Assembly (NCBI RefSeq): GCF_014288115.1
Contig: NZ_JACOOK010000010.1
Span: 1-5,427 of the forward strand
Reading direction: 5' to 3'
Origin: Alistipes_A hominis
GTDB lineage: Bacteria; Bacteroidota; Bacteroidia; Bacteroidales; Rikenellaceae
DNA length: 5,427 bases
The notes under the pieces were generated by a model. The model had not been told where the DNA came from. It saw only the letters and a list, made by a program, of their open reading frames with translations, and did no database searches. Position 1 is the stretch's first letter. The number at the start of each line of letters is the position of its first letter. The position numbers and the translations under genes were made by a program. Positions 1 through 4,361 of the stretch are shown here, in pieces.

Positions 1-94
1 CGATGCGGCGGGCCAGCTCGTTCACGCACAACGTTTCGTTTTTAAGTATCGTGACGATGCGATCCCACGAAGGGGATTGAATGATTTTTTTCAT
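1..94 (-). CDS. N-terminal fragment of a small, probably DNA-binding protein (partial)
   Basis: Read on the minus strand, an ATG at 94-92 opens a frame that runs without a stop off the left edge (31 codons). The protein begins MKKIIQSPSWDRIVTILKNE and continues to a segment ending VNELARRI. An amphipathic helix, then 'cVNELARRI', looks like the first two helices of a winged helix-turn-helix domain (ArsR, DeoR or MarR-like), but 31 residues cannot assign a family. No Shine-Dalgarno precedes the ATG, which is normal for Bacteroidota. It lies about 70 bp beyond the U-run of RNA copy 1 and on the same strand, so read-through from that RNA is possible. Identity is uncertain; that it is coding is moderately likely, because the frame is open and starts cleanly. 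Confidence 0.5.
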   Translation of the reverse strand, partial: MKKIIQSPSWDRIVTILKNETLCVNELARRI

Positions 95-164
95 AAGGCG
101 AATAGTTAAAAAAACGGATCGTTACTGCGCCCGATGAAATCCGAAGCTGTTCGGAAAAAGGCAT

Positions 165-480
165 AAAAAGAGGGCGCATTTGCAGCCCCTAACAGCAGGT
201 CTTGGGAACCTTAATCTGGAAGCTGTCCTGCGCCCTTGTCTGCCCTACCCGTTAAGGGCAGGACATAACAAGGACTGACAACTGTTATACCCAGATTAAA
301 CAACCTCCGAAAAGGCTCCCAAGTTCACTGTCAGGTATAAAGGTTGTTTGCCTTTATAGTATGTCCTTCGGCTATGCCGAATCGTCGTAGTTCCTTAAAG
401 TTTGCATAGTAATTGCTTTTTAGGTTCGTTCCCGGACGGCACGAGCCGCCCCCTGTACAACGAATCCGCTTTAAGAAACC
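165..480 (-). ncRNA. Structured non-coding RNA, copy 1 (unrecognised family, about 316 nt)
   Basis: I do not recognise this as tmRNA, RNase P, 6S, SRP or an intron. Helices, in plus coordinates: terminal stem 171-178/229-236, continued by 183-186/222-225; three helices joining its loop to upstream sequence, 188-197/326-335, 201-207/317-323 and 211-219/291-299; hairpins 240-246/255-261, 336-343/351-358 and 367-372/376-381; and a loop contact 344-349/298-303. A further domain is closed by 394-400/469-475 and contains 425-430/459-464 and 434-440/445-451. Transcription from the minus strand is shown by A/C oppositions at 191/332, 196/327, 197/326 and 436/449, which become U-G wobbles only in that transcript. 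The terminal stem is followed by CUCUUUUU, a plausible intrinsic terminator. A -7 element lies at 494-487. Copies 2 and 3 keep the fold with compensatory changes. The exact ends are inferred. The gene to its right is divergent. Confidence 0.82.
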
Positions 481-486
481 GTAAAA

Positions 487-494
487 CAAAGATA
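487..494 (-). promoter_or_regulatory. Bacteroidota -7 promoter element for RNA copy 1
   Basis: On the minus strand this reads TATCTTTG, a full match to the Bacteroidota sigma-factor -7 consensus TAnnTTTG. It sits just upstream of the outermost helix of RNA copy 1 and predicts a start near 480. No good TTG -33 element is found at the usual spacing of about 19 bp; the nearest TTG (508-506) is too close. The same octamer precedes RNA copy 2, which supports the call. Confidence 0.6.
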
Positions 495-559
495 CGAATA
501 AAAATCAATTAACCGCGCCGGGTATGTATTTCTGGAAATTTCTTGCTAATTTTGTGAGT

Positions 560-1453
560 ATGAAGAACTCGATCGACTTCCTGCCCGAACGCAAACAACG
601 CGATTTGCACGAACTCGTCCGCCTGATCCGCGACGAAGTGAAGGACGTTGTGATGGTTATTCTTTACGGCAGCTATGCCCGGAACACCTACGTCGAGTGC
701 GACGAACGCCGCGACTTCGGCGTGAGAACGTTTTACATCAGCGACTACGACCTGTTGGTAGTCACGAAAAAGCGGCTGGGAGTCAGGGAGTCCACCGCGA
801 CCGCCCGTATCGGCAACCGCTTTCTGGAAGGCAAGGATGCGGAGTTTCACACGCATCCGCAATTCATCAACGAAAGTATTTCCAAACTGAATAACGCACT
901 TTCCGAGGGACGTTATTTCTACGTCGATATTCTGGCGCAGGGTATCGTACTCTACGATTCGGGGGAATACCAATTAGCTACGCCGCGCGATCTGAATTAT
1001 CCGGAGATCAGAAAAATGGCGCAAAAATACTATAATAACAGATTTATCGAGGCATCGCGTTTTTTCGAAACGGCTAAATTCAACTATTTAAAAGAGTGGT
1101 ACGTTATCGCTTCATTCCAACTTCATCAAGCAACCGAAAATTTTATAAAAACGATCCCGTTGGTCTACATTCTCTACGGGCACAAAGAACACGACCTCGA
1201 ACTTCTGATAGAAAAATGCAAGCCTTACACGCTGGAGTTGTCGAAGGTCTTTCCGCGTGACACCCCGGAAGAAGAACGGCTGTTCAGACTGCTGCAACGC
1301 GCCTACGTCGAAGCCCGGTATAACGACGATTTCGTCGTCACGAAAGAAGACATCGACGCCCTTATGCCTAAAGTCGAACGCCTGCGTGACATCACCGAAA
1401 AAATCTGCTGCGACCGCATTGCCGAATACAACCGCCTGAGCCGCCAACCGTAA
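560..1453 (+). CDS. Nucleotidyltransferase-HEPN fusion protein
   Basis: 297 residues from ATG 560. An in-frame ATG at 524 exists, but the start MKNSIDFLPERKQ is where the conserved helix of this Bacteroidales family normally begins. Residues 1-145 form a minimal nucleotidyltransferase (MNT) domain: GSYAR at 37-41 and SDYDLLV at 61-67, with D62 and D64 as the likely metal ligands. Residues 155-290 form an all-helical HEPN domain with FQLHQATE (186-193), YGHKEHDL (206-213) and ARYND (252-256). As two separate genes, MNT-HEPN pairs are toxin-antitoxin systems in which HEPN is an RNase and MNT modifies it; here both are in one chain. I see no R-x4-6-H motif after ARY, so RNase activity is doubtful. 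The N-terminal domain could nucleotidylate RNA, a protein or its partner domain. The gene is divergent from RNA copy 1 and convergent with copy 2. Domain assignment is firm; the role is inferred. Confidence 0.88.
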   Translation: MKNSIDFLPERKQRDLHELVRLIRDEVKDVVMVILYGSYARNTYVECDERRDFGVRTFYISDYDLLVVTKKRLGVRESTATARIGNRFLEGKDAEFHTHPQFINESISKLNNALSEGRYFYVDILAQGIVLYDSGEYQLATPRDLNYPEIRKMAQKYYNNRFIEASRFFETAKFNYLKEWYVIASFQLHQATENFIKTIPLVYILYGHKEHDLELLIEKCKPYTLELSKVFPRDTPEEERLFRLLQRAYVEARYNDDFVVTKEDIDALMPKVERLRDITEKICCDRIAEYNRLSRQP

Positions 1454-1459
1454 AATCAT

Positions 1460-1490
1460 TGCAACGTTGCATTCGTTCTTTCAATACGAA
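1460..1490. repeat. Palindrome and hairpin after the NT-HEPN gene
   Basis: A perfect 12-bp palindrome, TGCAACGTTGCA, at 1460-1471 is followed at once by an inverted repeat TTCGT/ACGAA (1472-1476/1486-1490). Both lie just past the stop at 1453. There is no T-run, so this is not a classic terminator. It could be an operator-like site or a 3' end stabiliser. Apart from these, 1454-1556 holds nothing I can assign. Confidence 0.35.
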
Positions 1491-1556
1491 GAAACAATGA
1501 CGTTACGACATATTCTCAGACCAAACCTTGAATATTGATACAGGCAAACTTTCAAC

Positions 1557-1806
1557 AAAAGAGGGCGCAGGGACTTATATTCTCTAACTGTAGGTCTTAG
1601 GAAACCTTAAATCGGAAAATTGCCCTACGCCCAAGTTAGCCTTGACACAAACGGTCAAGGCATAACATGGACTGGCAACTTTTATACCCGATTTAAACAA
1701 CCTCATTACAGAGGCTTCCTAAGTTTACAGTTAGGCATAAAGAGTTGTTTACCCTTTATAATTTGCAGTAAAACTGCAAATTTATCGTCTATGTCGTATT
1801 ACAATG
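1557..1806 (-). ncRNA. Structured non-coding RNA, copy 2 (same unrecognised family, about 250 nt)
   Basis: Diverged copy of the RNA at 165-480. Helices, in plus coordinates: terminal stem 1563-1569/1626-1632; loop-to-upstream helices 1584-1592/1726-1734, 1596-1602/1717-1723 and 1607-1615/1688-1696; hairpins 1639-1646/1654-1661, 1701-1704/1711-1714, 1737-1744/1752-1759 and 1761-1769/1773-1781; loop contact 1745-1750/1695-1700. Relative to copy 1 the third long-range helix has three changed base pairs, all compensated, and the second has one. The 5' hairpin and the central hairpin keep their shape with entirely different sequence. A/C oppositions at 1568/1627 and 1743/1753 again fit only a minus-strand transcript. 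A 29-nt stretch (1661-1689) matches 264-292 at 26 positions and is mostly unpaired. The large 5' domain of copy 1 is absent. The RNA ends in CUCUUUU after the terminal stem. Confidence 0.8.
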
Positions 1807-1812
1807 TTTCCA

Positions 1813-1820
1813 CAAAGATA
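1813..1820 (-). promoter_or_regulatory. Bacteroidota -7 element for RNA copy 2
   Basis: The minus strand reads TATCTTTG, a full match to TAnnTTTG and identical to the element before RNA copy 1. It lies about 30 bp upstream of the first conserved hairpin and predicts a start near 1806. No convincing -33 TTG is seen. Confidence 0.55.
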
Positions 1821-1868
1821 ACATAACTTTTTTATTTGATGTTGGTTAAAATGATTCCTTATTGAAAA

Positions 1869-1894
1869 CAAAGATACAATATATTTTCCAACAA
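1869..1894 (-). promoter_or_regulatory. Second upstream -7 element on the minus strand
   Basis: Another minus-strand TATCTTTG (1876-1869) lies 56 bp upstream of the element at 1820-1813, with a TTG at 1894-1892 separated by 15 bp, shorter than the usual 19. It would also drive RNA copy 2, with a longer 5' leader that would bring the distance to the core closer to that in copy 1. It may instead be a chance match in AT-rich sequence. Confidence 0.4.
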
Positions 1895-1946
1895 TTACAG
1901 TACTGTCGTTATTAAAACACTCATTTTCTCCGGTTCTTTGTTAAAT

Positions 1947-2186
1947 ATGGGACGGGAAAGATATGATTACGAATTGTTGAAATGGACCGCCGATAGGCTA
2001 AAAGCACTACGGGAAGAGCGAGGTTTGTCCCAAGAAACAGTTTATTTTCATACCAATATTAATATCGGCAGAATAGAAATCGGCAAATCCAATATTTCAT
2101 TGACATCATTGTCTATTTTGTGTAAATACTTCGGCATCTCCATTGAAGATTTTTTCAAAGGAATTTCGACAGAACAAGCAGGATAA
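1947..2186 (+). CDS. XRE-family helix-turn-helix transcriptional regulator
   Basis: 79 residues from ATG 1947; a TTG at 1938 is in frame, but ATG gives the natural start MGRERYDYELL. Nearly the whole protein is one HTH_3/Cro-C1 domain: helix 1 TADRLKALREERG (14-26), LSQETVYFHT (27-36), recognition region NINIGRIEIGKSNIS (37-51), then SLSILCKYFGISIEDFF (54-70). The 'RIEIGKSNIS...L..L...FGIS' pattern is diagnostic. It should bind DNA as a dimer and has no effector domain. It is divergent from RNA copy 2, so it could repress that RNA or its own gene; no operator is evident. The gene is clearly more AT-rich than the NT-HEPN gene and the antiporter gene, suggesting separate acquisition. The target is unknown. 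Confidence 0.85.
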   Translation: MGRERYDYELLKWTADRLKALREERGLSQETVYFHTNINIGRIEIGKSNISLTSLSILCKYFGISIEDFFKGISTEQAG

Positions 2187-2204
2187 CCGCAAAGTAATAG
2201 ATAG

Positions 2205-2324
2205 ATACATACGCATATGTCGCGTATCGAAACAGGCAAAGTCAATTTTACAATTAGAACTTTATATAAAATTTCTATTGCACTCAATGTAAAATTAAAA
2301 GATATTATCGACATTGACGAATAA
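2205..2324 (+). pseudogene. C-terminal remnant of a second XRE-family regulator
   Basis: In one frame from 2205 (after an in-frame TAG at 2202) to the TAA at 2322-2324 the translation reads IHTHMSRIETGKVN, then FTIRTLYKISIALNVKLKDI and IDIDE. This matches the second half of an XRE domain: recognition helix, SRIETGK signature, and the final helices of the L-YKI-ALNV-LK-I type. The first half of the domain (helix 1 and the 'LSQE' helix) is missing, replaced by the short spacer after the intact XRE gene. It is about equally related to a generic XRE protein and to its neighbour, so it could be a decayed tandem paralogue. A 35-residue peptide from ATG 2217 could still be translated, but it would lack a complete DNA-binding fold. 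Confidence 0.65.
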
Positions 2325-2380
2325 TGATTTTATAAACACATTTTCAGCAACTTACCAGACACTACAATCGGGAAAAGCAT

Positions 2381-2497
2381 AAAAGAAGGCGCATTTGCAG
2401 CTTCTAACAGTGAGGTATTGGGATACCCTGAATCGAAAGCTGTCCTGCGCCCTTGCCGGCCCCGACGCGCCGAATTGCCGACGACCGGGCCGGCAAG
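2381..2497 (-). ncRNA. Truncated third copy of the structured RNA (3' module only)
   Basis: The terminal stem 2386-2393/2446-2453 (with one U-G wobble in the minus transcript, 2387/2452), its inner continuation 2398-2401/2439-2442 and the conserved loop strand (2402-2438) closely match copy 1 (161-238). The following hairpin is present as a long GC-rich stem, 2452-2462/2487-2497. The upstream partners of the three long-range helices, the loop-contact hairpin and the 5' hairpin are missing, and no TATCTTTG promoter follows. The A-run at 2381-2384 gives the UUUU tail. It is therefore a remnant, or a 3' end left at a junction. It lies in the leader of the antiporter gene, on the opposite strand. 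Confidence 0.65.
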
Positions 2498-2545
2498 CAG
2501 ACGCAATGCGGCGAAACGCTCCCCTTTTGGCACGAAAACTGAAAG

Positions 2546-2568
2546 ATTCGAAAAACGTATTTTCGAAT
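2546..2568. promoter_or_regulatory. Inverted repeat just upstream of the antiporter start
   Basis: ATTCGAAAA (2546-2554) and TTTTCGAAT (2560-2568) form a perfect 9-bp inverted repeat around the 5-nt loop ACGTA, ending 11 bp before the ATG at 2580. It may be an operator for a dimeric regulator or a hairpin in the 5' leader that controls translation. I see no clear TAnnTTTG promoter for the antiporter in 2498-2579. Confidence 0.4.
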
Positions 2569-2579
2569 TTCCCGACACG

Positions 2580-4040
2580 ATGGCTAAAAGCAAAAACATT
2601 ACGACCATGCAACTCGCGCTGATGACGGCCGCCGCCGTAATCAGCCTGCGGGGACTGCCGATGATGGCGCAGGAAGAACTTACGATGTTCTTCTACATTT
2701 TTTTCGCTACGTTCCTGTTCCTTATCCCCGCCGCGCTGGTCGGGGCCGAGCTGGGCAGCGCCTTCGCCTCCCGGGGCGGCGGCGTCTATTCGTGGGTCAA
2801 AGAGGCTTTCAATCCGCACATGGGGTTCACGGCGATCTTCCTCCAATGGATTCAGAACGTGGTATGGTATCCCACCGTGCTGGGATTCGCCGCGGCGTCG
2901 ATCGCCTACATGATCGGGATGCCCGCCCTCGCGCAGAACGGCGTTTTCGTCGGACTGTTTTCGATCGTCATGTATTGGGCGGCCACGTGGGTGACCCTGA
3001 GGGGCACGGCGACCGCTTCCGGCCTGACGAGCAAGGGATTCCTGATCGGGACGGTGCTTCCGGGCGTGGTGATCGTGGCGATGGCGCTGGCGTGGATCGC
3101 CGGCGGTAATGAAATCGCGTTCGAACACATCCCGGCGAGCGTTTCGCAGGTCGTAAGCGCCGACGCGACGCAGCACGCGCACCCCCGCCTTTTCCCGCAC
3201 ATCACGGGCATGAGCGACATCGCGTTCCTGGCGGGTATCCTGCTGCTTTTCGCCGGCGTCGAAGTGCACGCGGTGCACGCTCCCGAACTCAAAGAGCCGC
3301 AGAAACAGTTTCCGAAAGCCATGTTCCTGGCCGCGCTGATCTCCTTCGGGCTTTTCACGCTCGGCTCGCTGGCCGTAGCCGTCATTACGCCGTACGACCA
3401 GATCAACCTCCAATCGGGACTGTTCACGACGTTCGACATCGTATTCAAGCACTACCGCGTCGGCTGGCTCACGAACGTCATGAGCCTGCTGATCGCTTTC
3501 GGCGTCCTGGCGGGCGTGATGTCGTGGATATCGGGCCCCAGCCGGGGCCTGCTCTGGACGGCCAAAGAGGGCCAATTGCCCGAATTTATGAAAAAGACCA
3601 ACAAGAACGGCGTCCAGGTCAACATCCTGGTGATCCAAGGCTGTATCGTCTCGGTGCTCTCGTCGCTGTACATCGTGATGAAAGACGTAAGCGTCGCCTT
3701 TTTCCTACTGAGCGCCCTCACCATCGGGCTCTACCTGATTATGTACATGATGATGTACGCCGCAGGCATCCGCCTGCGCTATACGCAGCCCGACCTGCCC
3801 CGCAGCTACCGCGTGCCGGGAGGCAACGCCGGGATGTGGTGCATCGGCGGCGGCGGATTCCTCGCCGTGCTGTTCGCATTCACCGTAACGTTCTTCCCGC
3901 CGTCTCAGTTGCCGGTAGGCAGCCCGGCGCTCTATACGGGGCTGGTCGTCGCGGGCACGGTCGTATTCCTGGCCATCCCGATCGTCATCAGCGTCGCAAT
4001 GGGCCGCCGGGCGCGGAAAAACCGGCAGCCGTCGAAATAA
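2580..4040 (+). CDS. APC-family amino acid antiporter, GadC-like
   Basis: 486 residues from ATG 2580. The frame is open further upstream to 2418, but that stretch crosses the RNA copy 3 remnant and a GC hairpin, while MAKSKNITTMQLALM followed by a first membrane helix is a proper transporter start. The protein has about 12 hydrophobic segments. Family marks are the helix 1 region AVISLRGLP (19-27), AELGSAFASRGGGVYSWVKE (56-75), GVEVHAVHAPELKEPQKQFP (226-245), SWISGPSRG (315-323) and KKTNKNGVQVN (338-348). The last two closely resemble E. coli GadC (SWIVGPSRG, KMNKNGVPV), which exchanges external glutamate for internal GABA in acid resistance. Unlike E. coli GadC, it ends at about the last helix with a short basic tail, RRARKNRQPSK, so the C-terminal pH plug is absent. 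No decarboxylase gene is next to it in the window. The substrate is therefore inferred; it acts in the inner membrane. Confidence 0.85.
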   Translation: MAKSKNITTMQLALMTAAAVISLRGLPMMAQEELTMFFYIFFATFLFLIPAALVGAELGSAFASRGGGVYSWVKEAFNPHMGFTAIFLQWIQNVVWYPTVLGFAAASIAYMIGMPALAQNGVFVGLFSIVMYWAATWVTLRGTATASGLTSKGFLIGTVLPGVVIVAMALAWIAGGNEIAFEHIPASVSQVVSADATQHAHPRLFPHITGMSDIAFLAGILLLFAGVEVHAVHAPELKEPQKQFPKAMFLAALISFGLFTLGSLAVAVITPYDQINLQSGLFTTFDIVFKHYRVGWLTNVMSLLIAFGVLAGVMSWISGPSRGLLWTAKEGQLPEFMKKTNKNGVQVNILVIQGCIVSVLSSLYIVMKDVSVAFFLLSALTIGLYLIMYMMMYAAGIRLRYTQPDLPRSYRVPGGNAGMWCIGGGGFLAVLFAFTVTFFPPSQLPVGSPALYTGLVVAGTVVFLAIPIVISVAMGRRARKNRQPSK

Positions 4041-4045
4041 AAAAT

Positions 4046-4064
4046 TCCGGAAACGCTTTCCGGA
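4046..4064. terminator. Hairpin directly after the antiporter gene
   Basis: TCCGGAAA (4046-4053) and TTTCCGGA (4057-4064) form a perfect 8-bp stem with a 3-nt loop, 5 bp after the stop. On the plus strand no T-run follows; on the minus strand the stem is followed by a T-rich run. It could protect the antiporter mRNA 3' end or stop antisense transcription. Confidence 0.45.
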
Positions 4065-4069
4065 CAGTC

Positions 4070-4107
4070 GTTCCCCCTTCCGACGCATCGCTGCCGGAAG
4101 GGGGAAC
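4070..4107. terminator. Strong 13-bp hairpin in the antiporter 3' region
   Basis: GTTCCCCCTTCCG (4070-4082) and CGGAAGGGGGAAC (4095-4107) pair perfectly over 13 bp with a 12-nt loop. It follows the first hairpin by 5 bp. There is no U-tract, but a stem this strong most likely marks the end of the antiporter transcript. Confidence 0.5.
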
Positions 4108-4112
4108 CGTCA

Positions 4113-4129
4113 TTCCGGACAAGCCGGAA
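4113..4129. repeat. Third inverted repeat, TTCCGG/CCGGAA
   Basis: TTCCGG (4113-4118) and CCGGAA (4124-4129) make a 6-bp stem. TTCCGG or its complement recurs in the preceding hairpins, so 4045-4129 is a cluster of related inverted repeats. The rest of the spacer (4130-4260) shows no gene or site that I can support. Confidence 0.35.
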
Positions 4130-4264
4130 AGGTGCGGACAGGCCGCGCCGCAAACGGCGGTTTCGCTCCCCTGGCTTACCCGCTCCTCGCTTCCCCGCGT
4201 CATGGACGATCCGAATTTACAGCACCAAGGACGCCCCGCCCCGTTTATAAAAAACGAAACGATC

Positions 4265-4295
4265 TTGCTTTTCATTAAAATGATTTTTATATTTA
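4265..4295 (+). promoter_or_regulatory. Bacteroidota promoter for the secreted-protein gene
   Basis: TTG at 4265-4267 and TATATTTA at 4288-4295 (one mismatch to TAnnTTTG, final G to A) are separated by 20 bp. The predicted start near 4302 leaves an A/T-rich leader of about 60 nt before the ATG at 4362. The layout resembles the promoter at 5242-5271. Confidence 0.5.
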
Positions 4296-4361
4296 GAATC
4301 GTTTTATTTTAATAACGCAAAACAAACAGATTTCATCGTTTCCCGGCAAAATAGATCCGGT

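Noticed and set aside
126..132. TGCGCCC just beyond the 3' end of RNA copy 1, as part of a fourth copy
   Set aside because: Only about 8 bases match the terminal stem strand, and none of the flanking conserved sequence is present.
165..480. tmRNA, RNase P RNA, 6S RNA, group I or II intron, or attC-type site
   Set aside because: There is no tRNA-like 3' end, no RNase P conserved core motifs, no single long bulged hairpin, no domain V or P7-like core, and the strand-polar wobbles argue against a purely DNA-level site.
547..554. Plus-strand TAATTTTG as the -7 element of the NT-HEPN gene
   Set aside because: It fits TAnnTTTG, but it would start transcription at the ATG itself, and no TTG lies at the right distance upstream.
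524..559. Earlier in-frame ATG for the NT-HEPN gene
   Set aside because: The 12 extra residues do not resemble the family N-terminus, whereas ATG 560 gives it directly.
1620..1826. Plus-strand open frame of 68 codons across RNA copy 2
   Set aside because: It is antisense to a conserved RNA fold, has no recognisable protein features, and the equivalent region of copy 1 keeps the RNA structure, not this frame.
165..2497. CRISPR array
   Set aside because: The repeats are hundreds of bases long, diverged, and separated by genes, with no short identical repeats or uniform spacers.
2418..2579. Upstream extension of the antiporter frame
   Set aside because: The added 54 residues are basic, cross the RNA copy 3 remnant and a GC hairpin, and have no counterpart in amino acid permeases.
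2352..3638. Long minus-strand open frame (428 codons) opposite the antiporter gene
   Set aside because: It is a GC-rich shadow frame, highly charged and rich in Arg, Asp, Glu and Gly with no domain, while the plus strand encodes a clear membrane transporter.
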